A stretch of DNA of 64,000 bases from Marinoscillum pacificum. GTDB lineage: Bacteria; Bacteroidota; Bacteroidia; Cytophagales; Cyclobacteriaceae. Positions 36,001 through 44,349 of the stretch are shown piece after piece. The stretch is from NCBI RefSeq assembly GCF_024714495.1, contig NZ_JAMZMJ010000011.1, forward strand, positions 62,001 to 126,000, read 5' to 3'. The position numbers were made by a program, and so were the translations under genes. The notes beneath the pieces are model-generated. The model saw only the letters and a list, made by a program, of their open reading frames with translations, searched no databases and was not told the DNA's origin. The stretch's first letter is position 1. Each line of letters starts with the position of its first letter.

Positions 36001-37551
36001 AATGCCATTCAATATGATAAGCTTACGCACATCATCTACGCTTTTATCCGACCTACTACTACCGGTGGATTAACAGCTGTAGAGCAACCAGCCAAGCTAC
36101 AGTCTATCGTAACGCAAGCACATGCACAAGGAGTAAAAGTACTCATCGCTGTTGGTGGATGGTCTGATTTGAACAATGCAGACTTTGAAGCAATGTCAAA
36201 CAATGCAACTGGTCGTCAGAACTTTGCTAGCAACCTCCTCAGCTTATGTAATCAATACAATCTGGATGGTGTAGATATCGATTGGGAATACCCAAGAGAA
36301 GGTAACACTCCACAAGATTACCTGGCGATGATGCAAGTGTTGAATACCACAATGCATGCTAACGGAAAACTATTAACTGCAGCAGTTGCAGCGCAAGGAT
36401 ATTATGCTGACGGTATTTTGGATGGTGTGTTCCCAATCGTGGACTTCCTGAACCTGATGGCTTATGATGGTGGTAGCGGAGCTACACACTCTCCTTACAG
36501 CTATGCCACTTCTACTTTAAACTACTGGTTAGGACGTGGTTTACCACAATCGAAAGCAGTATTGGGTGTACCATTCTATGCCAGACCATCCTGGAAATCC
36601 TTCGCAACATTGGTGAGCGAAGGAGCTGATCCATATGCAGACACTTACAATGGCGACTACTACAACGGAATCACCACTATTCAGCAGAAAACAGCATTGG
36701 CCGAAAGTCAGGCGTCTGGTATCATGATCTGGGAGATTTCTCAAGACATTACCAACAACAACTCTCTGTCTTTGCTTAATGCTATCTATCAGGCTGCTCC
36801 AGACAACTGCGGTGGCGGAGGTAACCCGAGCGTGTATATCATCAGTCCATCCAATGGCAGCTCTGTGGCTACAGGCACTGCACTAACGCTAACTGCCAAC
36901 GCTTCAGACGATGGCAGCATCACTAGTGTGGTTTTTGACGTGAATGGACAAACCATTAACGCTTCTGGATCAGATGGAACTTATACTGCTTCATGGACTC
37001 CAACAAGCGATGGCAGCTACACCATCACGGTTACAGCTACTGACAATGAAGGCAATACTGATAGTGAGCAAGTGACGATCACTGCAGGATCTTCAGTATG
37101 TAATGCATCAACTTGGAGCGCTAGCGCTGTATACCTAAAAGATGACGAAGTAGAGCAAAACGGCACACTGTATCGTGCAAAATGGTGGACGCAAAACGAA
37201 AGTCCCGATACGCACTCAGCATCTTGGGATGTGTGGGCCAACCTGGGAACATGTGGCGCAGGAGCCAGACTGGGAACTTCTGCAAGAGAAACTCCTCAGT
37301 TAAACATCACTTCTTATCCGAACCCATTCAGCGATTCATTCACGCTTGATTTTAAGCTGGAAAACAGCAATGTTGTGAATCTGACCATCTACAATGCGGC
37401 AGGAAAAGAAGTGTTCCATCAGGAAATTGGAACGATTGGCAAGGGAACTCACCACCACTCGATCAACGCTACTGGATTCCCGGAAGGGGTGTATTTCTGT
37501 AAAATCCAGATCGGAAGCGACACTCAAACCATTAAGATGGTGAAACAATAA
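33043..37551 (+). CDS. Secreted chitinase with two GH18 domains and a type IX secretion tail
   Basis: A 1,502-residue modular enzyme. The signal peptide is residues 1-29. GH18-1 (~44-498) has the catalytic FDGIDLDWEYPG, Glu244. Two Ig-like domains (~522-608, ~617-705) follow, then a Trp/Cys-rich chitin-binding-like module (~711-775) and two more Ig-like domains. GH18-2 (~972-1254) has LDGVDIDWEYP, Glu1082. An Ig-like domain, a CBM5/12-like module (~1352-1403, WSASAVYLKDDEV...YRAKWWTQNESP) and a type A type IX sorting domain (~1421-1502, SYPNPFSDSF...IKMVKQ) end the protein. It is exported through the type IX system to hydrolyse chitin. The two GH18 domains differ in length, so they may act as exo- and endo-type enzymes on one chain. 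Confidence 0.95.
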   Translation: MFKLYARMTGVWKVFLLGLTMSFGLQTIAQVDTGGPNTTADHNKQIVGYITNWDAWKAANAGLPAQGALTHLNIDYSKYTILNYSFFGVAQDGSLHSGDLRNKNIYQPGAVQQPGDIFFTDIYSSWDMHILFGEIDPIQYISQAAADRAIAQGFDVQVNGTSWSHPDWGLSGNLPVPLHKEDGAPGVLELAHQNGVKVMASIGGWSMCKHFPEMAADPAKRATFVADCQKLINTGFDGIDLDWEYPGPYSGMNFTGTQADFENFKILVQEIRAAIGPDKLITAAFSADPVKLAGFDWAALSNTIDYFNMMTYDFNGGFSDIAGHNAPVYSYDGAESPTFNWQSTYNALMSYGVPAAKINFGIPFYGRGVVTDGTAALNAPTLKRQETVQPDGPISTASDFTNWPRDVYDGTPNYYYIKQQALGSGSGWTRHWDNQAQVPYLTKGNFFLSYDDVKSIGIKADYIVNNNLGGTIVWTVYGDLEIGGSVTNFGTKLKRWSDVDSELINKVNEQFAAGGTGGNVNPVTSITSPTNGATYEVGDNITISASASDPDGSIASVEFYEGSTLLGTDTSAPYEYTITNAQEGSFALKTKATDNEGGTAFSTTVNVTVGDVPNQVPTVSVTSPANGATYSEGSAINISATASDSDGSVAAVEFFANGTSIGTVTSSPYSVNWTPAMTGSFSLTAIATDDQGATSTSTAITITVESQGGGNCSSVSQYVENGGYGPGSEVYNDGSVYTCKDYPYSGWCNGAAWAYEPGTGAHWQDAWTLSGECDDTEENVAPTTTITTPSNGASFAAGATIAITASASDSDGTVAKVAFYQNGTLLGEDTSAPYEFSWTTASAGTYSLTAVATDNDNASGTSAAVSVTVTSTNDNPAPTISITAPGAGSSFDEGSTISVTANANDDESVSKVEFFVNGSKVSEDDSAPYAYTWSPTVGSYSLTAVATDNEGATGNSAIVSVTINSVGGCSSDFKIVGYMPSWSGSANAIQYDKLTHIIYAFIRPTTTGGLTAVEQPAKLQSIVTQAHAQGVKVLIAVGGWSDLNNADFEAMSNNATGRQNFASNLLSLCNQYNLDGVDIDWEYPREGNTPQDYLAMMQVLNTTMHANGKLLTAAVAAQGYYADGILDGVFPIVDFLNLMAYDGGSGATHSPYSYATSTLNYWLGRGLPQSKAVLGVPFYARPSWKSFATLVSEGADPYADTYNGDYYNGITTIQQKTALAESQASGIMIWEISQDITNNNSLSLLNAIYQAAPDNCGGGGNPSVYIISPSNGSSVATGTALTLTANASDDGSITSVVFDVNGQTINASGSDGTYTASWTPTSDGSYTITVTATDNEGNTDSEQVTITAGSSVCNASTWSASAVYLKDDEVEQNGTLYRAKWWTQNESPDTHSASWDVWANLGTCGAGARLGTSARETPQLNITSYPNPFSDSFTLDFKLENSNVVNLTIYNAAGKEVFHQEIGTIGKGTHHHSINATGFPEGVYFCKIQIGSDTQTIKMVKQ

Positions 37552-37568
37552 AAACTTGGAAATGGATG

Positions 37569-37604
37569 GGTGACATCAAAAGTCTCATAAGCTTTTGAGT
37601 CACC
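37569..37604 (+). terminator. Terminator between the two chitinase genes
   Basis: A 13-bp stem with one bulged A (GGTGAC-A-TCAAAAG / CTTTTGA-GTCACC), a 9-nt loop, then TTTCCTTTC. It lies 17 nt after the first chitinase stop, so the second gene probably has its own promoter, although the remaining gap is only 43 nt. Confidence 0.75.
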
Positions 37605-37647
37605 TTTCCTTTCTACATCGCCATTCACTTCAAACAAACCTCAGATT

Positions 37648-40008
37648 ATGAAAACTCTTTACTCATTTGACAGGAAGGCAAATATCCTATTGATACTGCT
37701 TTCCTTTTTGATTACCCAATTGGTGCAAGCCCAGGTAGACTGCTCCAGCTTACCGGTTTGGACTTCCTCTGGCGTCTACACAGGAGACACAAGGGTGCAA
37801 TACAACAATGTGGCTTATGAAGCCAACTGGTGGACACAAAATGAAAACCCAGCCAGCAACTCCGGTCAATGGCAAGTATGGACCAGCCTCGGAACGTGTG
37901 GTACAGGTGGTGGCAATAGCGCTCCAACCGTAAGCATCAACACTACTGGCACTTCCTTTACCGAAGGAGAAAACATTACTATTTCCGCATCGGCATCTGA
38001 CTCAGATGGCACTGTTGCTAGTGTTTCTTTCTATCAAAATGGTAGCCTACTAGGCACAGATAGCAGCAGCCCATTCAGCTATAGCTGGACCAATGTTGCT
38101 GCGGGGAATTACTCGCTGACAGCTACTGCTACTGACAATGATGGCGCTTCTACCACCTCTTCGACCCTTGCCATCACCGTACAGTCAGACAACACCGGTG
38201 GCGGTGGAGACTGTGAAGGAACAGCCTCCTATGTGGAAAATGGTGGTTATTCGCCAGGTAGTGAGGTTAGCAATAACGGAAACATCTACCAATGTAGAGA
38301 CTATCCTAACTCAGGATGGTGTAATGGCTCTGCATGGGCTTACGAGCCTGGCACTGGAGCACACTGGCAAGATGCCTGGACACTTGTCAGCGAATGTGGT
38401 GGTGGAACAGGAGGAGACAATCTAGCTCCAGACGTCAGCATCACCAGTCCGTCTAACGGGGCTTCAGTTACTCCAGGTAGCACGGTAAATATTGAGGCAA
38501 GTGCCTCTGACAGTGATGGAAGCGTGACCAAAGTGGCCTTTTATCAGAATGGAAACTTACTTGGTGAAGACACATCAGCTCCATACACCTACTCATGGAC
38601 CAGCGTAGCTATAGGCAGCTATGCGATCACAGCAATTGCTACCGACAATGAAAGCGCTACCACTACTTCCAGTCAGGTATACATCAATGTTTCTGATGGA
38701 GGTAATCCAAACACTGCCCTCCCAGACAGAGTAATGGTGGGTTACTGGCACAACTTTGACAATGGGTCTGGCGTGGTAAAACTACGTGACGTTTCGGACA
38801 AATGGGATGTGATCAACATTGCCTTCGCAGAACCAACCACCCAGGGCGGAGCTAGCATGACCTTTACTCCTGACAATGCAATTTATTCCTCCACTCAGGA
38901 GTTCAAAAACGATGTAGCTTACCTAAAAAGCCAGGGCAAAAAGGTATTGATCTCTATAGGTGGTGCTAATGGAACCATCCATATCGAAAATGCTGCAAAT
39001 GCTCAAAGCTTTAGCTCTACCATGATCAATATCATTAATGAATATGGTTTTGATGGATTAGATATAGATCTGGAAGGAAGCTCACTTTCTCTTGGTGCTG
39101 GTGATACAGACTTTAGATTCCCAGCTTCTCCTAGAGTGGTTTATTTCATTCAGGGAATGGAAACAATACTCAACAACTATGGATCTGACTTTGTACTGAC
39201 AGCTGCTCCAGAAACTGCTTATGTGCAGGGAGGTTACAGCACTTATGGAGGCATCTTCGGTGCTTACTTGCCAGTATTGTATGCATTAAAAGATCGTATG
39301 GCGCTTATCCATGTACAGCACTACAACACCGGATGCATGCTTGGACTAGACAATCAGTGTTACTCACAAGGAACTGCGGACTTCCAGGTAGCAATGGGCG
39401 AAATGCTCTTGCAAGGATTCTCAGTAGCTGGTAATCCGACAGCCTTCCCTCCTTTCAGAGAAGATCAGCTAGCTATAGGCTTACCTGCATCGCCATCTGC
39501 TGCTGGCGGTGGATACACCAACCCAAATACCGTGAAGCAAGCGTTGGATTACCTAATAAAAGGCATTTCCTATGGAGGCAATTATACTTTGATCAATTCT
39601 GGAGGGTACTCAGGCTTCAGAGGCATGATGACCTGGTCCATCAACTGGGACATAAACTTCGGATATGAGTTTTCGAATAACTACCGAGCTTACCTGGATG
39701 CTCTTCCATCATCAAGATGGACATTGGGAACGACCCAGAAAGATTTAGGTCTTCATGACGGCTTAACCATTGGACCAAATCCATTTGTCAATCAGGTAAA
39801 ACTTACACTAACTGTTTCTGAAGAGCGAGAAATCTATCTTGGATTGTACAACCAGTTAGGACAAGAAATCAAGGTTCTTCGAAAAGGTATTACAGCGAAA
39901 GGCATTCATGAGTCTATGTTCAATACCAGCGAACTGAATACCGGCATGTATTTCATTCGAATGATAGATGGCGAAAAAAGTGAGACTTTCAAACTACTTA
40001 AGGAATAA
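37648..40008 (+). CDS. Secreted GH18 chitinase with carbohydrate-binding modules and a type IX secretion tail
   Basis: A 786-residue enzyme. It has a signal peptide (to QAQ, ~29), a CBM5/12-like module (~30-86, NVAYEANWWTQNENP), an Ig-like domain, a Cys/Trp-rich chitin-binding-like module (~190-252) nearly identical to that of the first chitinase, and another Ig-like domain. The GH18 domain (~360-695) has the catalytic FDGLDIDLEGS, Glu476. The type IX sorting domain (~707-786, IGPNPFVNQ...ETFKLLKE) is last. The GH18 is of the bacterial type with DLEG in place of DWEYP, unlike both domains of the first enzyme, so the pair likely have complementary cleavage modes. Confidence 0.95.
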   Translation: MKTLYSFDRKANILLILLSFLITQLVQAQVDCSSLPVWTSSGVYTGDTRVQYNNVAYEANWWTQNENPASNSGQWQVWTSLGTCGTGGGNSAPTVSINTTGTSFTEGENITISASASDSDGTVASVSFYQNGSLLGTDSSSPFSYSWTNVAAGNYSLTATATDNDGASTTSSTLAITVQSDNTGGGGDCEGTASYVENGGYSPGSEVSNNGNIYQCRDYPNSGWCNGSAWAYEPGTGAHWQDAWTLVSECGGGTGGDNLAPDVSITSPSNGASVTPGSTVNIEASASDSDGSVTKVAFYQNGNLLGEDTSAPYTYSWTSVAIGSYAITAIATDNESATTTSSQVYINVSDGGNPNTALPDRVMVGYWHNFDNGSGVVKLRDVSDKWDVINIAFAEPTTQGGASMTFTPDNAIYSSTQEFKNDVAYLKSQGKKVLISIGGANGTIHIENAANAQSFSSTMINIINEYGFDGLDIDLEGSSLSLGAGDTDFRFPASPRVVYFIQGMETILNNYGSDFVLTAAPETAYVQGGYSTYGGIFGAYLPVLYALKDRMALIHVQHYNTGCMLGLDNQCYSQGTADFQVAMGEMLLQGFSVAGNPTAFPPFREDQLAIGLPASPSAAGGGYTNPNTVKQALDYLIKGISYGGNYTLINSGGYSGFRGMMTWSINWDINFGYEFSNNYRAYLDALPSSRWTLGTTQKDLGLHDGLTIGPNPFVNQVKLTLTVSEEREIYLGLYNQLGQEIKVLRKGITAKGIHESMFNTSELNTGMYFIRMIDGEKSETFKLLKE

Positions 40009-40119
40009 CTGACTCAAAATCAATTGAATTTGCCCCAGTGGTCGTACACCTAAAGGCTGTTCAATTGATTCTTTGTTAAAAGTTAACCTAATTCAACCCG
40101 ACTGAAAGGGTAAAAAAAC

Positions 40120-40226
40120 ACACCCGCTACCATGGTAGTAAAGGTTACACTACCTCAGATATAGAAGTTTGTTCCAAAGAAATCAAAGTGGAAAAAGGTA
40201 TTTCGGCGGAGCCAGGTAGCGGGTGT
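40120..40226 (+). other. Long-range inverted repeat, possible structured RNA or terminator
   Basis: ACACCCGCTACC (40120-40131) is perfectly complementary to GGTAGCGGGTGT (40215-40226), closing 83 nt. The left arm overlaps a separate perfect palindrome, CTACCATGGTAG (40128-40139), so two mutually exclusive folds are possible. It lies 112 nt after the second chitinase stop. There is no coding potential. Confidence 0.5.
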
Positions 40227-40344
40227 TATTTTGAATTCAAGCACTATGCACTCAACAATGTTCAGATTTGAAAAACAGACAAATGAGCAGTTCTTCCCTA
40301 CAATAAACAATCTCTATATTATAACTACTTCAACCCTCGCTCTA

Positions 40345-40390
40345 ACGGATTTGCAATCCGTAAGTCTAGAGACATGGAATTTACAATTCC
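40345..40390. repeat. Two hairpins with a TTTRCAA/TTTGCAA loop
   Basis: ACGGA-TTTGCAA-TCCGT (40345-40361) and GGAA-TTTACAA-TTCC (40376-40390) lie 14 nt apart. The stems differ but the 7-nt centres are alike and match the larger cluster at 50349-50465. A decayed third member (CAGATTACAATTCAG) follows near 40402. Confidence 0.6.
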
Positions 40391-40489
40391 CTGGAAACTA
40401 ACAGATTACAATTCAGTTTCACTTCACTTCGTGATTCCAAATCCCGAAGAACTATGGGTTTTCAAACGCACTAGAACAGATCTATGATA

Positions 40490-41329
40490 TCATCTTACCA
40501 ACTCATCAACAATCTTTTGGCTCAGCCTCGCCACATCAGCATTACCTGATTTTAGGGCTAGTTCCTTGGCTCGTCTGGCTGCTTCAATAGCCTCATCATT
40601 TCTATTCAAGTCTTTTAAATTCAACGCCTCTCTATATACCTGAAAAAACAAGGCCGACTCACTCTGCGTTACTTTTTGGATGTAGCTCAAAGCAAGCGGC
40701 AAATCCGTCTGTGTTTCGTGCAAATAAAGAGCTGCTTGAAAATAATTGAAGTCAGAAGGTCCCTGGAGCACCTTTTGGATATTGGCCATAATTGCCTCAT
40801 GTTCGTCTATTTTGACAGGCACTTCCACTTTATAATTGCCCCACTGCAATACCAAATTGCTACTATTTAAATCCATTGATTCGAAATGAAGGGAGAAGGT
40901 TTCTAAATAGTAATCTATATGCTGAGAGGGTACGGTAATTTCTAAAATAGGCTTCCTTTCCAAAAATGCGGTATGAAAAAGCTTCTCATAAGCGTAAAAA
41001 TGAAAAGTCCAGGTAGACTCTGAGGGAGTAGTCAGCAAAGCATAGCTACCTTTCAGCAGCACCTGCCCTCCTATCTCTATATCACCGGATATCTCGAGTT
41101 TGGTGGTAGCATTGGCACCCGTTCGCCATTTCTCACCTAATATCAGAACACCATCTTTTCCAAACAGATCACGCCCTCTCAAGCTTGGTCTGGAATAGGA
41201 CAAAGTGGCTGTGGTCAAGCCTATTTTTTGCGAGATTTCCACCGCAGGACTTAAATCGGGTAGTTTAATTTGAGCATAACTTACCCATCCGATGCAAAGC
41301 ATCAGTACATTTAAAGTAATTTTTAACAT
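40490..41329 (-). CDS. DUF2911 secreted protein
   Basis: A 279-residue exported protein. After the signal peptide (SYAQ) comes the DUF2911 core: LTTATLSYSRPSLRGRDLFG, GEKWRTGANATTKLEISGDI, LLKGSYALLTTPSESTWTF. The C-terminal ~90 residues form short helical pairs like a TPR (SYIQKVTQSESALFFQVYRE). The family is widespread in Bacteroidota and has no known function. It is the last gene of a minus-strand group with the 7TM-AraC regulator (24 nt) and the barrel protein, so co-regulation is likely. Confidence 0.85.
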   Translation of the reverse strand: MLKITLNVLMLCIGWVSYAQIKLPDLSPAVEISQKIGLTTATLSYSRPSLRGRDLFGKDGVLILGEKWRTGANATTKLEISGDIEIGGQVLLKGSYALLTTPSESTWTFHFYAYEKLFHTAFLERKPILEITVPSQHIDYYLETFSLHFESMDLNSSNLVLQWGNYKVEVPVKIDEHEAIMANIQKVLQGPSDFNYFQAALYLHETQTDLPLALSYIQKVTQSESALFFQVYREALNLKDLNRNDEAIEAARRAKELALKSGNADVARLSQKIVDELVR

Positions 41330-41353
41330 GATTTATGTGATTAATTGATAATT

Positions 41354-42463
41354 CTAAGTGACTGTTTGCTTTTTGAGGTATTCGGATGGCGGACACCCCA
41401 TGATTTCCTTAAACGATTTATTGAAGGTAGATTTTGAATTGAATCCGGCATCCTGAGCAAGCCCCACTAGCGTTTTCTGTGCGCCCGTAGGTGATTTGGC
41501 CAATCTAATAAACTCATGAATCCGATGATAATTGACATAATCGAAAAAGTTCATTCCTATCCGTTCGTTGAGTAGTCTTGAGAGTTCGGGAGCATTAATA
41601 CTCAACAGCTCTGCCAGATCCGACTTGAGCAACCTGGCATTTAAGTAAGGCTTTTTCTGCTCCATGATTTGCTCCAACTCCAATTTCAACTTATCCAGAT
41701 CATCTTTTGAAAACTGAGATTGCGCATACTTCACCTTGTTGGATATGGGTAGCAATTGGAAAACACCCGGCGCAACCATTTGGTAATAGGCTATAAAAAG
41801 CATGATCAAAGCAACAGCCAGCCAAATAAATTCCCTGGATATGATTTCGATCTGAGAACGATGACCAAAGCTGATGAGATATACCGTCAGCCACGTCAAC
41901 AAGCAACCACCGATAGCAATCAGAAAATTTCGTACAAAACCTAAATTCAACACATAACTCACTTCTGACTGTAGCGAGTTCTTTAGCTCTTTGAATTTGA
42001 GCACGCTAAATACAAAATAGATGATATTAACAGTCAACCCAAAGCCAACCAAAATATGAACCACGCGAAATAACTCTCCACTTAGGACACGTGCCTGAAT
42101 GACCTCCTGTGGCGGAAGGATATAGTAAAAAGTAACCACCAAACTATAAACCACTCCAGGCACATAATGAAGCAGCACCGATTTGGAAAAGCGTTTGTCT
42201 GATAAAGTGGACTCTACGAACAGGTATACTGTAGGTCCAAAGAGTAAAATAGAAAACTCAGATATCCCTTTCAACTGTCTCTGCCAGCCCCAGGAATGGA
42301 GACCTATTTTGGCAACTAAACCCAACATAAGTATCGCAACCAAAACCAATACATAGCCATTTATAACTTGCCGTTTGCTATAGGACACACCATAAATAAC
42401 TAACAGAAACAACCCCTGAAAAAAGGCAAAATAGAGTAGATGATCAATCATTGAAGAGGCCAT
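41354..42463 (-). CDS. Membrane-anchored AraC-family regulator (7TM-HTH)
   Basis: A 369-residue protein. About seven membrane helices fill residues ~5-235, starting LLYFAFFQGLFLLVIYGVSY. A cytoplasmic linker leads to the C-terminal double helix-turn-helix of AraC type, with LVGLAQDAGFNSKSTFNKSF and the family end CPPSEYLKK. Such 7TM-AraC proteins are common in Bacteroidota and probably regulate near-by genes from the membrane in response to an unknown ligand. It starts 3 nt after the stop of the upstream gene, so they are translationally linked. Confidence 0.9.
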   Translation of the reverse strand: MASSMIDHLLYFAFFQGLFLLVIYGVSYSKRQVINGYVLVLVAILMLGLVAKIGLHSWGWQRQLKGISEFSILLFGPTVYLFVESTLSDKRFSKSVLLHYVPGVVYSLVVTFYYILPPQEVIQARVLSGELFRVVHILVGFGLTVNIIYFVFSVLKFKELKNSLQSEVSYVLNLGFVRNFLIAIGGCLLTWLTVYLISFGHRSQIEIISREFIWLAVALIMLFIAYYQMVAPGVFQLLPISNKVKYAQSQFSKDDLDKLKLELEQIMEQKKPYLNARLLKSDLAELLSINAPELSRLLNERIGMNFFDYVNYHRIHEFIRLAKSPTGAQKTLVGLAQDAGFNSKSTFNKSFKEIMGCPPSEYLKKQTVT

Positions 42464-42466
42464 TGA

Positions 42467-43174
42467 CTATTCTAATATAAATTCATTGATGTGCTGAATA
42501 ATATCTAGCTCAAGTTGCTTCATCTTGACCTGAAAAGCATCAAAAGCATTTTTATTTTCCCAAGAAGATATGACAAAATATTCAGGATCGTACTGGTAGC
42601 CAAAGGGAGATTTCCCTTCACTGAGCTCAATTAGTATTTGACCACCAGAGCTACTGATTTCTGCCAACCATTTTTCATAAAAGTCGCTTGATAGCTCACC
42701 TGCTTCCAACCAAAAAGCAGTAGCCACTTGAAACTGATCCCGGTGAATTTCAAAAGAAATATCTTCCTCCATTTCATAATACCTTAACCCAAAGTAAGAC
42801 CAGATTTTTCTTCTTCGCTCGTGGAAATCTTCTACTTCATTTAGGATATGATCTAAAAAAGCCTCTCTAGTCGCCATATTGTCCCATTTCGCCAGAATTA
42901 GCTTTTCAGGACCATGATTACCCTGAGTGTATTTGGTGATGTTATACCATCCCGGCAAAGGCTGGTATGACATCCTTCTGGCCACAGGTGAAGCAGTTTC
43001 GAAATAAGACTTTACATCAGTTTCTGTATTTGGATATCGACTCAGCAACAAAATATCAAATACCTCCCCCTTTTTGAGCGTGATGGTATCTACCTTTTCT
43101 TGAGCTATCGCCTGACTCATCACATAACTAAGGAGTGTGATCGAAAGCATAATTTGCTGAATCTTTTTCATCAT
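42467..43174 (-). CDS. Secreted protein with two dimeric alpha/beta-barrel-like repeats
   Basis: A 235-residue protein with a signal peptide (AIAQ). The two halves each show a strand-helix pattern like ABM/DUF1330 ferredoxin-type folds: 'GWYNITKYTQG...ILAKWDNMATREAFLDHI' in the first, and 'ATAFWLEAG...FVISSWENKNAFDAF' in the second. That fold is used by small oxygenases and stress-response proteins, but no catalytic residue can be assigned. It is the first gene of a minus-strand group with the 7TM-AraC and DUF2911 genes, with a palindrome 86 nt upstream. Confidence 0.65.
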   Translation of the reverse strand: MMKKIQQIMLSITLLSYVMSQAIAQEKVDTITLKKGEVFDILLLSRYPNTETDVKSYFETASPVARRMSYQPLPGWYNITKYTQGNHGPEKLILAKWDNMATREAFLDHILNEVEDFHERRRKIWSYFGLRYYEMEEDISFEIHRDQFQVATAFWLEAGELSSDFYEKWLAEISSSGGQILIELSEGKSPFGYQYDPEYFVISSWENKNAFDAFQVKMKQLELDIIQHINEFILE

Positions 43175-43558
43175 TTTATCATCGAAAGTTTGGTGTTCTT
43201 AATCGCCACAAACCTGCTCTGAAAACTCTAAATATTCGAATTATTGAGGTCCGAATGGATCCGAATACCGTATTCGGACTCCTTATGAACACAAAGTTGA
43301 GATGCATTGACCTAAGTTCGTTTCTCCTGGTCATGATTCCGTCAGGGCACAAATCCGAGGATTGAACGAGTAGAATTAAATCTTATGTCCATCATCTGCA
43401 TAACACTATGTATAGTGGGTACACTTCCTACCTCCAAGCAGGTGTTGTGAGGATTTGACAGTTTATTTACCTTTCTGCTCTTAAAGAGGTTATAACCAAA
43501 CCTCTCTATCCAATGTAGGATTAGCGTTTATTGATTGTTTCAAAAATAATATCACACC
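43175..43558. other. 384-bp divergent intergenic region
   Basis: It contains the perfect palindrome at 43260-43278, with extra half-sites (GGTCCGAATGGAT) just before it. No clear TTTG / TAnnTTTG promoter pair was found for either flanking gene. There is no coding potential. Confidence 0.5.
43260..43278. promoter_or_regulatory. Perfect 19-bp palindrome, operator-like
   Basis: TCCGAATACCGTATTCGGA has 9-bp arms around one central base. A third copy of the half-site, TCCGAAT, occurs at 43249-43255. It lies 86 bp upstream of the barrel-protein/7TM-AraC operon. It has no T-run, so operator use is more likely than termination. Confidence 0.5.
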
Positions 43559-44236
43559 TTGAATAAAAAGAGCGTGCTAAAGACAACCCTTCACTACTTA
43601 GGTGAAGTATTAGTTGTAACCATAGGGATTTTTATCGCCTTTCAATTAAATAATTATTCAGAAAACCAAAAGTTAAAGAGCAGAGAAGAGAATGCCTTGA
43701 AAAGAATTGCTTCGGATCTGGAAACAGAAAAAGCCTGGCTCCAAAAGGTTCATCGCAATTACACCAGAAGTAAAGAAAAGTTAGAGAGCATTCTTAATGA
43801 AAACGACAGAGAAAACTTAGACTCTTTGTATTATCATTTGGCAAAAGAATATGTGCACTTCAATTACAATGTAGAATATTCTACCCTCAAATTCAGCGGC
43901 AATTTGTATCTGATCACCAACGACTCCATAAGATCAAGCCTTGTGAAGCATTATGAATTAAACTATGCTTATTCTGAAGAGGTTGCAGAAAGGCACAAGG
44001 CATTTGTGGAGACCTACATTTTGGGCTATTTGTCCGATGAACTTTCGTTAAATGCTACTTACCTATATGACCCTTTGGAAGTAGAAAAGAAACTAAAGAA
44101 TGAGGAACTCCAAAGTAAAATGAGAAGTCAATCCAAATGGTATGGCATGGTGCTTACCGCCGTAAAACTCAAATTTATCAACGATCTTCTTGACCTTATC
44201 GACCATGAGATCCAATCAAAAACGAGCGATTCTTAA
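43559..44236 (+). CDS. DUF6090-family membrane-anchored protein
   Basis: A 225-residue protein read from a TTG start at 43559; no suitable ATG is available and the domain begins at once. The N-terminus matches DUF6090: LHYLGEVLVVTIGIFIAFQL is one membrane helix (~12-31), then NNYSENQKLKSREENALKRI begins a long helical extracytoplasmic part. The family is almost confined to Bacteroidota and has no known function. It is a single gene ending 62 nt before the Nudix gene. Confidence 0.8.
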   Translation: MNKKSVLKTTLHYLGEVLVVTIGIFIAFQLNNYSENQKLKSREENALKRIASDLETEKAWLQKVHRNYTRSKEKLESILNENDRENLDSLYYHLAKEYVHFNYNVEYSTLKFSGNLYLITNDSIRSSLVKHYELNYAYSEEVAERHKAFVETYILGYLSDELSLNATYLYDPLEVEKKLKNEELQSKMRSQSKWYGMVLTAVKLKFINDLLDLIDHEIQSKTSDS

Positions 44237-44349
44237 CATGTTCGATGCATGAGAACTCTTACATAGGCTTTAATGCTCCTCCTCCAAACCAACTTTAGAT
44301 GACCAATACCGTTCAGAGAGGTGGACCTAAAACAAATCTTCGCTCCTAT

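Larger units (their letters stand above)
40009..40489. other. 481-bp convergent intergenic region with long inverted repeat and small hairpins
   Basis: No gene is credible here. A 12-bp inverted repeat spans 40120-40226 and two TTTGCAA/TTTACAA-loop hairpins lie at 40345-40390; both are listed separately. The remainder is AT-rich sequence without a clear T-run terminator for either flanking gene. Confidence 0.6.
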
